Origin: Flavimaricola marinus
GTDB lineage: Bacteria > Pseudomonadota > Alphaproteobacteria > Rhodobacterales > Rhodobacteraceae
NCBI RefSeq assembly: GCF_900184895.1
Contig: NZ_FXZK01000002.1
Location: 62,001 to 126,000 of the forward strand
Direction of reading: 5' to 3'
DNA length: 64,000 bases
Shown: positions 17,563 to 29,161 of the stretch, piece after piece
Layout: the number at the start of each line of letters is the position of its first letter
Position numbering within the stretch: the stretch's first letter is position 1
Position numbers and translations under genes: made by a program
Notes under the pieces: generated by a model
What the model was told of the DNA's origin: nothing
Database searches by the model: none
What the model saw: only the letters and a program-made list of their open reading frames with translations

Positions 17563-17652
17563 TGGCGGAGAGACAGGGATTCGAACCCTGGGAACCCGTG
17601 AAGGCTCAACGGTTTTCGAGACCGCCCCGTTCGACCACTCCGGCACCTCTCC
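17563..17652 (-). tRNA. tRNA-Ser (anticodon CGA)
   Basis: The minus strand folds as a 90-nt tRNA with acceptor GGAGAGG/TCTCTCC, discriminator G and encoded CCA. The anticodon loop is CTCGAAA within stem GCGGT/ACCGT, giving anticodon CGA (codon UCG). The long variable arm expected of tRNA-Ser and the GGTTCGAATCC T-arm are present. The 5' end is at 17652. Confidence 0.95.
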
Positions 17653-17809
17653 GCGGTCTGAGCGCGTTTACTGGCCCGGAACGATCAACGCAAGCCCGAT
17701 TTTGTGACGAAATGCTCTGACGTTTGTGTCACCTATCGACGCAGAGCCTTGGCATTCCAAGGGCAAGGTGCATATCTGAAAGCCAGAGCCGCTCTTGAAG
17801 GACCTTTTT

Positions 17810-18661
17810 ATGCAGTACTGTCTCGCCGCGCCGATTCTGAGCACCATGATGCTCGCCACTTCGCTTTGGGCGCAGGACGCAGAGGTAGCCGGGCCGGCGG
17901 ATATGGAAAGCGTCGATGCGCTTTTCCACGCCCTGTCTCTGCCCGAAATGATCGAAGTCATGGCTCTGGAGGGCAAGGAGTATGGCACGCAGATCGCGGA
18001 AGACCTGATTCCGGGCGGGGTTTCGCCGGAGTGGACGCGCATGGTCGCATCGATCTACGATACCGATCGCATGGAGGCGCAAGTGCAGGTCGCCTTTCAG
18101 GAGGCGCTGACCGGTGTCGATGTCGATCCGATCCTCGCCTTTTTCGAGGCAGAGCCGGGCAAGACCGTGGTGCAGCTCGAAGTCTCGGCGCGGCGGGCCC
18201 TGCTCGACGATGCGGTCGAAGAGGCCAGCAAAGAGATGGCGGCTATCGCGGCAGCTGACGAGACCGAGCGTTTCCGTCTGATCGACCAATACATCAGTAT
18301 CAACGACCTCGTCGAAACGAACGTGGTCGGGGCGCTGAACTCGAACTATGCCTTCTACACCGGTCTTGCGATGGGAGGCGCTTTTCCCCAGTCTCTGACC
18401 GAGGAGCAGATTCTGGCCGATGTCTGGAGCCAGGAGCCGCAAATTCGCCAGAACACGTCAGAGTGGATCTATTCGTTTCTGCTGATGGCCTATCAGCCGC
18501 TCTCCGACACAGATCTCGAAGCCTATATCGCGTTTTCCGAGACCGAGGCCGGCGGAGCACTCAACAGGGCGGTCTTCGCGGCTTTTGACGAGATGTTCGA
18601 GGAAATCAGCAGGGCTTTGGGCGTTACGGCCGGAACCATGATGATCACGCAGGACCTCTAG
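17810..18661 (+). CDS. Secreted DUF2059-type protein
   Basis: This protein has 283 residues from the ATG at 17810, which follows GAAGGA by eight bases. A TTG at 17795 is in frame but poorly placed. It has a signal peptide ending near SLWAQ and an acidic, helical mature part with two related halves. ADMESVDALFHALSLPEMIEVM resembles the DUF2059 helical repeat, and the second half repeats SEWIYSFLLMAYQPLSDTDLEAYIAF. The function is unknown. It ends tail-to-tail with the next gene with a four-base overlap. Confidence 0.8.
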   Translation: MQYCLAAPILSTMMLATSLWAQDAEVAGPADMESVDALFHALSLPEMIEVMALEGKEYGTQIAEDLIPGGVSPEWTRMVASIYDTDRMEAQVQVAFQEALTGVDVDPILAFFEAEPGKTVVQLEVSARRALLDDAVEEASKEMAAIAAADETERFRLIDQYISINDLVETNVVGALNSNYAFYTGLAMGGAFPQSLTEEQILADVWSQEPQIRQNTSEWIYSFLLMAYQPLSDTDLEAYIAFSETEAGGALNRAVFAAFDEMFEEISRALGVTAGTMMITQDL

Positions 18662-19005
18662 TTGCCATAAACCATCAGGGCGGTAACCAGTGCTCCAGGG
18701 TTGGCGTCATAGATCGGCTGGTCACCCTGTAGCTGCAGGATGCGGGCAGGGCGGTCCTGAGCGGGGATTCGCGCTTCATCCATCGCAAGGCTCAGCTTGT
18801 CGCCGCCGCCCGCGGCAATCTCTTGGATAATCTCGTCGAAGTTGGATTTGACCGCGATTTCCACCGCGCCGCGACGGGAGCTATACAATCCGTTTTCAAT
18901 TCCGGTGGTCACGGCTTGCACCGGCCAAAGCAAGGGATTCCCGAGATGATTGGCTTCACCAGTGCATCCGGTCAGAATTATGGCCGCGAGCCACGGAAAT
19001 CTCAT
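18658..19005 (-). CDS. Small lipoprotein, unknown function
   Basis: This 115-residue protein has a lipoprotein signal (MRFPWLAAIILTGCTG; lipobox LTGC, Cys14). The mature part includes GGGDKLSLAMDEARIPAQDRP and no recognised domain. It is probably anchored in a membrane facing the periplasm. It is convergent with the DUF2059 gene. Confidence 0.75.
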   Translation of the reverse strand: MRFPWLAAIILTGCTGEANHLGNPLLWPVQAVTTGIENGLYSSRRGAVEIAVKSNFDEIIQEIAAGGGDKLSLAMDEARIPAQDRPARILQLQGDQPIYDANPGALVTALMVYGN

Positions 19006-19026
19006 GTATTTGGGCCTCGATCAGGG

Positions 19027-19055
19027 TTGACTTGCTATGCAGTTGCGCAGATAAG
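19027..19055 (+). promoter_or_regulatory. Candidate promoter for rplU-rpmA
   Basis: TTGACT, a 17-base spacer and GATAAG precede rplU by about 170 bp. The -35 box is one base from consensus and the -10 box two. It lies just outside the start of the divergent lipoprotein gene. Confidence 0.4.
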
Positions 19056-19225
19056 CCCGCATCTCGGCAAGTGATTTGCGGAGACTATGCGGGATTCCGC
19101 CCAATGGGCAGCCCGAAGATGACAATGATCGTCCCGATGGGGGCGCGCAGTCCAACGGTGGCTTTAGAGCCGCAAATGCCTCGAAAGGGGAACCGGAGCG
19201 ACGCGGTATACGAAGGAACGACACG

Positions 19226-19909
19226 ATGTTTGCGGTTATGAAAACCGGTGGCAAGCAGTACAAAGTGGCCTCGGGTGATATCCTGCGGGTCGAAAAGCTG
19301 GCCGCAGAGGCAGGTGAAACTGTCCAGTTCAATGATATTCTGATGATCGGTGACGCCATTGGTGCACCAACGGTCGAAGGCGCTGCCGTGCAGGCCGAAG
19401 TGATCGACCAGATCAAAGGCGAAAAGACGATCAACTTCGTGCGTCGTCGTCGTAAGCACTCGTCCAAGCGGACCAAGGGTCATCGTCAGCAGCTGACGCT
19501 GGTCAAAGTGACCGAGCTTCTGACGTCCGGCGCGGACAAATCCGGCGTGAAGGCAGCCATCGGCGCCGCCATCGCATCGGCAATGGCGCACAACGGCGAA
19601 GCATCGGCCTCCGTGTCGGCTTCCGCTGCACCGAAAAAGGCATCGGCCAAGAAAGCCTCCGCCGAAGCTGCTCCTGCCAAGAAGGCAGACAGCAAACCCG
19701 CCGCAACCGGCGGCGCAGACGATCTCAAGGAGCTTTCCGGCGTTGGCCCGGCACTTGAGAAGAAGCTGCACGAGAACGGCGTGACCACATTCGCCCAGAT
19801 CGCAGCTTGGACAGACGCCGACGTGGCCGAGATGGACGAGAAACTGTCCTTCAAAGGCCGGATCGAGCGTGAAGGCTGGATCGAGCAAGCCAAGAAACTG
19901 GCAAACTGA
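19226..19909 (+). CDS. rplU: Ribosomal protein L21 with C-terminal extension
   Basis: This protein has 227 residues against about 103 in E. coli. Residues 1-103 are L21 (MFAVMKTGGKQYKV to KVTELL, with VRRRRKHSSKRTKGHRQQ). A low-complexity Ala/Lys/Ser linker follows, then a helix-hairpin-helix-like domain (DDLKELSGVGPALEKKL, residues about 165-227). The start at 19226 follows GAAGGAACG. It lies upstream of rpmA, the usual neighbour. The tail resembles the HhH module found in other alphaproteobacterial proteins and may bind RNA or DNA. Confidence 0.95.
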   Translation: MFAVMKTGGKQYKVASGDILRVEKLAAEAGETVQFNDILMIGDAIGAPTVEGAAVQAEVIDQIKGEKTINFVRRRRKHSSKRTKGHRQQLTLVKVTELLTSGADKSGVKAAIGAAIASAMAHNGEASASVSASAAPKKASAKKASAEAAPAKKADSKPAATGGADDLKELSGVGPALEKKLHENGVTTFAQIAAWTDADVAEMDEKLSFKGRIEREGWIEQAKKLAN

Positions 19910-19930
19910 TAGCGTTAGGAGAGACACACC

Positions 19931-20200
19931 ATGGCACATAAAAAAGCAGGCGGTTCCTCCCGCAACGGTCGCGACAGTGCGGGTCGCCGTCTTGGCGTCA
20001 AGAAATTCGGTGGCGAAGTCGTCATCCCCGGCAACATCATCATGCGTCAGCGCGGCACGAAAATGTGGCCGGGCTCCGGTGTCGGCATGGGCAAGGATCA
20101 CACCATCTTTGCAACCGTCGAAGGCAACGTGACCTTCCACAAAGGCTTCAAGGGCCGCACGTTCATTTCCGTGCTCCCAGTCGCCGAAGCGGCGGAATAA
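19931..20200 (+). CDS. rpmA: Ribosomal protein L27
   Basis: This 89-residue protein begins [20 protein letters not shown], the standard L27 N-terminus, which reaches the peptidyl-transferase centre. [20 protein letters not shown] follows. It is preceded by AGGAGAG and lies 21 bp after rplU. There is no N-terminal cleavage extension. Confidence 0.97.
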   Translation: MAHKKAGGSSRNGRDSAGRRLGVKKFGGEVVIPGNIIMRQRGTKMWPGSGVGMGKDHTIFATVEGNVTFHKGFKGRTFISVLPVAEAAE

Positions 20201-20228
20201 CCGGACTTACGAGACACAGTATCGTTTC

Positions 20229-20266
20229 GGGGGATCGGTCGAAAGACCGGTCCCCCAAATCGTTTT
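20229..20266 (+). terminator. Rho-independent terminator after rpmA
   Basis: GGGGGATCGGTC and GACCGGTCCCCC form a 12-bp stem with one G-T pair around a GAAA loop, followed by AAATCGTTTT. It lies 28 bp after the rpmA stop. A weaker T-run makes full efficiency uncertain. Confidence 0.7.
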
Positions 20267-20357
20267 GACCGCCGCCCAGGCCTTCGGAGGGATCGTAGAA
20301 AAACGATCGGGGTCGATGGTGGCAGTCAGATCGAATAGGTTTTCGGAGGAGGACCCC

Positions 20358-20900
20358 ATGTCGATTGAGATTCAGGATACGCAGCCGACCATCTCGACGG
20401 ATCGCTTCGTTCTACGGCCGATGCGTGCTTCGGATGCAGGGCTGATCGGGCATTACTGTGCTGATCCGCGCATTGCCAATGGCAGTCGCGACATTCCGCA
20501 CCCGCTGCCTCCCGGTGCTGCCGAAGCCCTCATCAACCGCGCCCAACGCAAGGAACGCAAGGAAGATATCTGGGTTCTGGACGGTTCCGCGCAGGATCAG
20601 GGCGAAGTTCTTGGCCTCATCACCTTGGCGCGCATGGATCGCAATCAGAGCGAGGTCCGATATTGGGTCGCACCGGCATTCTGGAACACCGGGCTTGCGT
20701 CAGAAGCTCTGCGTGCACTGATCGATGCCAATCCGCATGAGGCAAAGGCACTGTTCGCCGAAGTCTTTCAGGACAATCCCGGTTCGGCGCGTGTGCTGAC
20801 GAATTGTGGTTTCAATTACCTTGGGGATGCGGAGGCTTACTGTCTGGCCCGCGACGCGACAGTTAAGACATGGACCTATACCATGCATCTTGGAGCATGA
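20358..20900 (+). CDS. GNAT-family N-acetyltransferase (RimJ/RimL-like)
   Basis: This protein has 180 residues from the ATG at 20358, which follows GGAGGA. TDRFVLRPMRASDAGLIGHY at the N-terminus and RYWVAPAFWNTGLASEALRALID (acetyl-CoA-binding region) are typical of the RimJ/RimL-like GNAT group. NPGSARVLTNCGF is the usual third motif. The substrate is unknown. It lies between the ribosomal genes and obgE, as in many Rhodobacteraceae. Confidence 0.88.
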   Translation: MSIEIQDTQPTISTDRFVLRPMRASDAGLIGHYCADPRIANGSRDIPHPLPPGAAEALINRAQRKERKEDIWVLDGSAQDQGEVLGLITLARMDRNQSEVRYWVAPAFWNTGLASEALRALIDANPHEAKALFAEVFQDNPGSARVLTNCGFNYLGDAEAYCLARDATVKTWTYTMHLGA

Positions 20901-23385
<2,485 letters not shown>

Positions 23386-23408
23386 GGCCGGGAAAAGAGG
23401 CAAACGAC

Positions 23409-24674
23409 ATGGACGATCAGACCGATATCACAGCCGTTATGGACGACATTGGCAGCCGCGCGCGTGCGGCATCCGCGATCCTTGCTTCGACCAGCGCCGA
23501 GGCCAAGACCAAGGCGCTGACAGCGGCAGCCGATGCGGTCTGGGAGCATCGTGCCGACATCATCTCCGCCAATGCCGAGGATCTGAAATTCGGCGCCGCA
23601 AAGGGGCTGAGCCCCGCGATGATGGATCGACTGATGCTGGATGACGATCGTGTCGCGGGCATCGTCGAAGGACTCCGCGCTGTCGCGGCGCAGAAAGATC
23701 CGGTCGGGGATGTGATCGCGGAATGGGATATGCCGTCCGGGCTCAATATCCGGCGCGTCCGCACCCCTCTGGGGGTCATCGGCGTCATCTATGAAAGCCG
23801 GCCGAACGTGACCGCCGACGCCGGTGCGCTGTGCCTGAAGTCGGGCAACGCCGTGATCCTGCGGGGGGGCTCCGAGTCCTTCAACTCGTCGAGCGCAATC
23901 CACCAATGCCTTGTCGAAGGTCTCACAGAGGCAGGGCTTCCTGCCGACGCCATCCAACTGGTGCCGACGCGTGATCGGGCAGCCGTCAGCGCGATGCTCA
24001 CAGCAACAGACCACATCGACGTAATCGTGCCGCGCGGCGGCAAAGGGCTGGTCGGCTTGGTCCAGCGCGAGGCGCGGGTGCCTGTCTTCGCGCATCTCGA
24101 AGGGATTTGTCACACCTACGTCGATGGCAAGGCGGATCCCGCGATGGCGCTGGAGATCGTTCTGAATGCGAAAACCCGGCGCACCGGCATTTGCGGTGCA
24201 TTGGAGTGTCTGTTGGTGGATCAGGCTTTCTACGACAAGCATGGGGCAATTCTGATCGAAGGCCTTGTCGCGGCAGGTGTCGAGGTGCGGGCGGATGGGG
24301 TTCTGGCCAATGTGCCCGGGACGTCACCGGCCAGTGCGGACGACTTCGGCCGCGAATTCCTCGACATGATCTGCTCGGCCAAGATCGTCGACGGGGTGGA
24401 GGGTGCCATTGCCCACATACGCAAGTATGGATCGGACCACACGGACGCGATCATCACCGAAGACGAGGCAGTCGCCGCGCATTTCTTTGCCCAGCTTGAT
24501 TCCGCGATTCTCATGCATAACGCCTCGACCCAATTCGCAGACGGTGGCGAATTTGGGATGGGCGCCGAAATCGGAATCGCCACCGGCAAGATGCATGCGC
24601 GCGGCCCGGTCGGGGCAGAGCAATTGACCAGCTTTCAGTATCTGGTCAAAGGCAAAGGCTCATTGCGTGGCTAG
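23409..24674 (+). CDS. proA: Gamma-glutamyl phosphate reductase
   Basis: This protein has 421 residues from the ATG at 23409. It reduces glutamyl phosphate to glutamate semialdehyde in proline synthesis. Signatures are [36 protein letters not shown], the catalytic-Cys region [17 protein letters not shown], and [20 protein letters not shown]. It is 23 bp after proB. The stop overlaps the end of chpT by four bases on the opposite strand. Confidence 0.97.
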   Translation: MDDQTDITAVMDDIGSRARAASAILASTSAEAKTKALTAAADAVWEHRADIISANAEDLKFGAAKGLSPAMMDRLMLDDDRVAGIVEGLRAVAAQKDPVGDVIAEWDMPSGLNIRRVRTPLGVIGVIYESRPNVTADAGALCLKSGNAVILRGGSESFNSSSAIHQCLVEGLTEAGLPADAIQLVPTRDRAAVSAMLTATDHIDVIVPRGGKGLVGLVQREARVPVFAHLEGICHTYVDGKADPAMALEIVLNAKTRRTGICGALECLLVDQAFYDKHGAILIEGLVAAGVEVRADGVLANVPGTSPASADDFGREFLDMICSAKIVDGVEGAIAHIRKYGSDHTDAIITEDEAVAAHFFAQLDSAILMHNASTQFADGGEFGMGAEIGIATGKMHARGPVGAEQLTSFQYLVKGKGSLRG

Positions 24675-25267
24675 AATTGCACGCGAATGTCGGTCTGACC
24701 GATGGCTATGTTCAGTTTGCGGTCGTGCTCTGCCAGAACTTCGGGCAGCAGTGCGAACTGCACTTGAGCCGCGGTGAAATTCACGCGGGCGCGAGGGTTG
24801 ATGAGGCTGTCCCAAAGCGGCTCTTCGATCCGAAGGCGCTCCGTCTCTGCGTGGATCTGCCATACGGCGCCATCCCGGCTCACCTTGATTTCGCCCCCCA
24901 TGGGCAGCGCGGCCTCCATGCATTGGAGCAGCAGGAATGCAATCCGGACATCCGGTCTGGGCTGATCGCCGGGCACATCCCAGAGATATGAGATACGACC
25001 TCCGCGGGCGGCGGCCAGCAGGGTTGCGGTGATCTCGGCTCGGCTCAACGATTGATCCGGCGACGCCCCGCCATAGGCGACCCGAAAAAACCGGATCCGG
25101 GCGTTCGCATTCTGGACGCTTTCCTCGATCAAAGCCATCTCGGGCGTCTGGGACACGCCCGATAGCCCCATCAATTCTACACCATTGCCAATCGCGCCCA
25201 ATGGACTAATCAGGTCATGACAAATCCGCGACCCGACGAGCGCTGTCAAATCCGGGCGGCGGCTCAT
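24671..25267 (-). CDS. chpT: Histidine phosphotransferase ChpT
   Basis: This 198-residue protein resembles the histidine-kinase dimerisation domain, with the phospho-acceptor histidine in [17 protein letters not shown] (residues about 13-30). A degenerate ATPase-like fold follows. ChpT carries phosphate from the kinase CckA to CtrA and CpdR in alphaproteobacterial cell-cycle and motility control. The ATG at 25267 leaves only short space to the divergent DUF3553 gene. Confidence 0.9.
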   Translation of the reverse strand: MSRRPDLTALVGSRICHDLISPLGAIGNGVELMGLSGVSQTPEMALIEESVQNANARIRFFRVAYGGASPDQSLSRAEITATLLAAARGGRISYLWDVPGDQPRPDVRIAFLLLQCMEAALPMGGEIKVSRDGAVWQIHAETERLRIEEPLWDSLINPRARVNFTAAQVQFALLPEVLAEHDRKLNIAIGQTDIRVQF

Positions 25268-25291
25268 CGCATGACACCAAAGGATGTGCCC

Positions 25292-25471
25292 GTGTCAGAC
25301 CTGAACGCCATGCTGGCCCCCGGCATGCTTGTGCGCCATCCCGACGAACCGGACTGGGGTGTCGGGCAGGTGCAGTCCAATATCGCCGGGCGGATAACGG
25401 TAAATTTCCCGAACGAGGGAAAGGTGGTCTTTGACGGCAATCGCGTCACGCTCATATTAGTGTCCCTTTAG
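25292..25471 (+). CDS. DUF3553 protein
   Basis: This small protein has about 59 residues. PGMLVRHPDEPDWGVGQVQS and GRITVNFPNEGKVVFDG fit the DUF3553 beta fold, found beside chpT in relatives. The GTG at 25292 has AAAGGA seven bases upstream. ATGs at 25271 and 25217 lack a ribosome site, and the latter would overlap chpT. The function is unknown; the fold suggests a small nucleic-acid- or protein-binding barrel. Confidence 0.75.
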   Translation: MSDLNAMLAPGMLVRHPDEPDWGVGQVQSNIAGRITVNFPNEGKVVFDGNRVTLILVSL

Positions 25472-25651
25472 CAGTCCCACCCGCTACAACCAACGGTAGC
25501 AACGCGGCCGGCATAGTCAATCCGCTCTGTGGCCAAGGAGCGGTATCGTTCGGGCAGCAATAGCGTCATACCGTTGCCAAAAGGTTGGCAGGTGCCTAAA
25601 TACCGAGCATCCGAGCCGCCCGAAGCGGTGCAACAGTGGGAGCCAGAGCGC

Positions 25652-26416
25652 ATGAAGGCCGCAACGCCGATGTTCGAAGTTGGCCTCGCTCGCGATGCGC
25701 AAGAGCGCGAACAGGCGCTGCGCCTGCGGTATTGCGTGTTTGTCGAAGAGCTTGGCGGCGATGGGCCCTTGGTCGATCATCAGGCGCGGATCGAATGCGA
25801 TGCCTTTGATCCCTCGGCCCAGATGCTGGTCCTGCGCGATCGGGCGCGGCCCGAAGGCGAGCAGGTGGTCGGTGTTTATCGACTGATCCAGTCGAACGGA
25901 TCGGCAGACCAGGCGTTCTACTCCGCGCAGGAATACGATCTGTCGCCGCTCTTGCAATCCGGGCTGCGGCTGCTGGAATTGGGTCGTTCCTGCCTGCATC
26001 CGGATTACCGGGGCGGGGCGGCGATGTATCATCTCTGGCAGGGCCTGGCCGATTACGTTCGACGAGAAGGGATCGACATCCTGTTCGGCGTGGCCTCGTT
26101 CCATGGTACCAATCCCGACGCCCTGACGCAGCCCCTGTCGATGCTGCACTGCAATCATCTGGCTCCGGAGGCGTTTCGGGTGCGGTCGCGGCAAGCACAA
26201 GGCATCACGTTGTTGCGCGAGGATCAGATCAACAGGGTCGCCGCGGTTCAGGCGATGCCGGCGCTGATCAAAGCCTACCTTCGGCTCGGTGGCTATCTCG
26301 GCGAGGGCGTCTTTGTCGATCACGCGTTCAACACCACCGACGTATGTCTGGTGATGGAGACCGCCCGTCTGAACGAACGGCAAAAGGCGATCTACGCCGG
26401 ACAAGGGCGCCCGTAG
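25652..26416 (+). CDS. olsB: Ornithine N-acyltransferase OlsB
   Basis: This protein has about 254 residues from the ATG at 25652. A GTG at 25529 would give 295, close to some OlsB lengths, so the start is uncertain. It is a GNAT-like fold enzyme that adds a 3-hydroxyacyl chain from ACP to ornithine, the first step of ornithine-lipid synthesis. Signatures are LRYCVFVEELGGDGPLVDH, LLELGRSCLHPDYRGGAAMY and GVASFHGTNPD. It ends five bases before the acyltransferase that completes the lipid. Confidence 0.9.
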   Translation: MKAATPMFEVGLARDAQEREQALRLRYCVFVEELGGDGPLVDHQARIECDAFDPSAQMLVLRDRARPEGEQVVGVYRLIQSNGSADQAFYSAQEYDLSPLLQSGLRLLELGRSCLHPDYRGGAAMYHLWQGLADYVRREGIDILFGVASFHGTNPDALTQPLSMLHCNHLAPEAFRVRSRQAQGITLLREDQINRVAAVQAMPALIKAYLRLGGYLGEGVFVDHAFNTTDVCLVMETARLNERQKAIYAGQGRP

Positions 26417-26420
26417 TCGC

Positions 26421-27281
26421 GTGGCCAATACCAGCGAAATGACCTGGGACGCGAAAGCGGTCTCCGCGCCGGTTTCGCTGACATGGATCGGCTATCTCAG
26501 GGCGGGTCTTCGGGCTGCGCTGCTAGCCGGCCTGATCGTGCTCTGCCTAGGAATTCTTCTGCTGGTCAGGCTCATCGAGCGGCCCCTCTTCGGAGATCGT
26601 CGCCCGATGACGCCCTACATCACCCAGTTCGTCTGTCGCAGCGCCTTTCTGATCATGGGCATTCGATACAGGGTCAAAGGGCAGCCGATGGCGCAACCGG
26701 GGGCGGTGGTGGCCAACCATTCCTCGTGGCTCGATATTTTTGCGCTCAACGCGGCGAAACGGATCTATTTCGTGTCCAAGTCCGAGGTTGCCGGCTGGGC
26801 AGGTATCGGACGCTTGGCCAAAGCCACCGGGACGATCTTCATCAACCGGGATCGGCGCGAGGCGAAATCGCAACTGGCGATCCTTCAAGCGCGGCTGGCG
26901 GCCGGGCATAAGTTGCTGTTCTTTCCGGAGGGCACGTCAACGGACGGACGGCGGGTGCTTGCGTTCAAACCGACGCTCTTCGCGGCGTTCCTGTCCGATT
27001 CGTTGCGGGATACGCTCTGGATTCAGCCGGTAACGGTCGCCTATTCCGCACCGCCGGGCGCGGATCCGCGGGCTTATGGCTGGTGGGGCGGCATGGATCT
27101 GGCGCCGCACCTGATCGCCACCTTGGGGGCGTCACCACAAGGCGCGGTCGACGTCATCTACCATCCGCCGATACAGGCACGGGACTATCCCGATCGCAAG
27201 GCGCTCGCGGCCGCGACCGAGGCAATGGTGCGCAAGGGGCTGGAAGAGGCCGGGATTTGGCCCGACGAGGAGACGGCCTAG
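26421..27281 (+). CDS. olsA: Lyso-ornithine lipid acyltransferase OlsA
   Basis: This 286-residue protein has an N-terminal membrane helix (about 22-50) and the PlsC domain. The catalytic box is NHSSWLD and the second box is FPEGTSTDGRRVL. It transfers an acyl chain to lyso-ornithine lipid. Adjacency to olsB decides this over a generic phosphatidate acyltransferase. The GTG at 26421 gives tight coupling; an ATG at 26439 is an alternative. It converges with thiE with a four-base overlap. Confidence 0.9.
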   Translation: MANTSEMTWDAKAVSAPVSLTWIGYLRAGLRAALLAGLIVLCLGILLLVRLIERPLFGDRRPMTPYITQFVCRSAFLIMGIRYRVKGQPMAQPGAVVANHSSWLDIFALNAAKRIYFVSKSEVAGWAGIGRLAKATGTIFINRDRREAKSQLAILQARLAAGHKLLFFPEGTSTDGRRVLAFKPTLFAAFLSDSLRDTLWIQPVTVAYSAPPGADPRAYGWWGGMDLAPHLIATLGASPQGAVDVIYHPPIQARDYPDRKALAAATEAMVRKGLEEAGIWPDEETA

Positions 27282-27904
27282 ACCATCAGCGCCGCCATCG
27301 CCGCCAACGCGGCAGCGGGATCGTCCGTGCTCCAGATTTCGTCACCGATGCCGAAAAAGTCCGTATGGGGCGTCAAGGCCCGGATCAAGTCAGCGTCAAG
27401 CGCGCCTTCGGCGACCACCGGGACTTCGATCATCTCCGACCACCACTGGAAAAGCTCGAGCTCGGCACGGCGACCATCGCCCAACGGGCTGTCACCGACG
27501 GGACCAAAGCTGATGTAGTCAGCGCCGAGCTCGCCCGCGGTCATCCCGTCGTGGCGGCTATCGGCACAGAACGCCCCGACAATCGCGTCATCGCCCAGAT
27601 CCTTTCGAACCTTGCGGACCGAGCGGGCGCCGTCCGTCAGATGAACACCGTCGAGGCCAAGCCGCTCCACCAGTAGGATATGGCTGTCGATAACCAGTGC
27701 CACGTCACGGGCATGGGTCACTTCGCGCAATGCGTCGGCGACCTTGGCAATGTGGCTTTCATCGCGGCTCGCGAGGCTCAGGCGCACACAGCCCACCTCG
27801 GTGCGATCGAGGCAGGCGGCGAGCGTGGCAGGAAAGCGGGAAAGCTCCAGTTCCGGCGGAGTGATCAGGTAGATCTGCGGATGATCGGGCGCGGTGTCAG
27901 ACAT
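27278..27904 (-). CDS. thiE: Thiamine-phosphate synthase-like protein
   Basis: This 208-residue TIM-barrel has an IYLITPPEL start. LGLDGVHLTDGARSVRKVRK resembles the ThiE phosphate-binding regions, as does GADYISFGPVGDSPLGD. VVAEGALDADLI follows. ThiE joins HMP-diphosphate and thiazole phosphate to make thiamine phosphate. The usual FFxTxTK-like loop is altered, so it may be a paralogue (TenI-like). No other thi gene is in the window. Confidence 0.8.
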   Translation of the reverse strand: MSDTAPDHPQIYLITPPELELSRFPATLAACLDRTEVGCVRLSLASRDESHIAKVADALREVTHARDVALVIDSHILLVERLGLDGVHLTDGARSVRKVRKDLGDDAIVGAFCADSRHDGMTAGELGADYISFGPVGDSPLGDGRRAELELFQWWSEMIEVPVVAEGALDADLIRALTPHTDFFGIGDEIWSTDDPAAALAAMAALMV

Positions 27905-27962
27905 GGTGTTATCTTTTCGTCAGAAGCGGTTGCGCTGCTATAGCCGGGATTTTCAGGCTTGG

Positions 27963-28292
27963 CTACTTGGGAGGCAACGAGCGGGCGTAGCTCAGAGCCA
28001 TAGTCACGATCCGGGCGCGCAGGGCGTCGTCGGCCAGACTGTCCTCGGACACATCGACCATCCCGCCCATCGGCCGCCCGGTAAAGCTCAACGGGCTGAC
28101 GCCTTCGATCGTCAGCGCGTCCGGCTCTTGCGCTTTGCCCACACGGGCCATGCCGCCGCCCTTGTGAACGCCGCAAATCATATTGCCGTGCAATAGAAAG
28201 CACAGGCCGCCGAACATCTTCTTCTCTGTCACGCCGCTGACGTCCGCCAGTTCGGAGCGCATCAATTCGGCCAATCCGCTGTCATACGCCAT
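27963..28292 (-). CDS. TfoX N-terminal domain protein
   Basis: This protein has 109 residues from the ATG at 28292, preceded by AAGGAGG. KKMFGGLCFLLHGNMICGVH and the FTGRPMGGMVDVSEDSL stretch are the TfoX N-terminal fold seen in small stand-alone homologues. These are not proven competence regulators. A frame open back to 29273 is only spurious extension through trmJ. Confidence 0.85.
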   Translation of the reverse strand: MAYDSGLAELMRSELADVSGVTEKKMFGGLCFLLHGNMICGVHKGGGMARVGKAQEPDALTIEGVSPLSFTGRPMGGMVDVSEDSLADDALRARIVTMALSYARSLPPK

Positions 28293-28358
28293 GTCGGGGC
28301 CTCCTTGCTTCGGTCCATGGGCCAGCGTATCACCGGCCGACATTGCAAAGGAACCCCA

Positions 28359-29102
28359 ATGCCTACCGATACGCCGCAACCTGCCTTCGTCCTGATCCGC
28401 CCGCAAATGGGCGAGAATATCGGGGCCGCCGCGCGGGCGATGTGGAATTTCGGGCTCGACCGGATGCGGGTCACGGCGCCGCGCGATGGCTGGCCCAACG
28501 AGCGGGCGGTGGCGATGGCCAGCGGGGCAGGGCGGCTGCTGGACGAGGCGCTGATCTACGACAGCACGGCCGAGGCGGTCGGCGACTGCACCTATGTCTA
28601 TGCCACCACCGCCCGCGGGCGCGACCTGACCAAGCCGATCCTGACACCAGAGGCCGCGATGGCGGACGCCGCGGCCCGGATCGCCTCCGGGCAGAAGGTG
28701 GCCGTTCTGTTCGGGCCAGAGCGTGCCGGGCTCGAGAATGAAGACATCGTCTTGGCCAATGCCACGATCACCGTTCCGGTGAACCCCGAATTCGCCTCGC
28801 TCAACCTTGGGCAATGTGTTCTGCTTACCGCCTACGAATGGCGGCGGGCCACACAAGAGGCGGTTGCCGCAAGAACGGAAATGGCCGGAACCGAATGGGC
28901 CAACGGGCAAGAGGTCGAGGCACTGGCGCGGCACTACGAAGAACGGCTCGACGATGCAGGCTTCTTCTTTCCCGATCACAAGGCCGATTCCATGAAGCTC
29001 AACCTGCGCAATCTCTGGAGCCGGATGCCCTTGACGCGTGCAGACGCACAGATGCTGCACGGGATCCTGCGGCAGATGGTCCGATGGAAGGAGCGGGGCT
29101 GA
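28359..29102 (+). CDS. trmJ: tRNA (cytidine/uridine-2'-O-)-methyltransferase TrmJ-like
   Basis: This protein has 247 residues from the ATG at 28359, which follows AAAGGAA. It is a SPOUT (TrmH-class) methyltransferase with the trefoil knot motifs IRPQMGENIGAAARAMWNFG, FGPERAGLENEDI and ITVPVNPEFASLNLGQ. TrmJ methylates the ribose of position 32 in tRNAs. The C-terminal tail (LNLRNLWSRMPLTRADAQML) is the TrmJ extension. Confidence 0.9.
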   Translation: MPTDTPQPAFVLIRPQMGENIGAAARAMWNFGLDRMRVTAPRDGWPNERAVAMASGAGRLLDEALIYDSTAEAVGDCTYVYATTARGRDLTKPILTPEAAMADAAARIASGQKVAVLFGPERAGLENEDIVLANATITVPVNPEFASLNLGQCVLLTAYEWRRATQEAVAARTEMAGTEWANGQEVEALARHYEERLDDAGFFFPDHKADSMKLNLRNLWSRMPLTRADAQMLHGILRQMVRWKERG

Positions 29103-29161
29103 CGCTTGCCCCCCTAGGCTCGCAGGATTAGGTATCTGGGAAAGAGACAAGGGAGCGCCAG

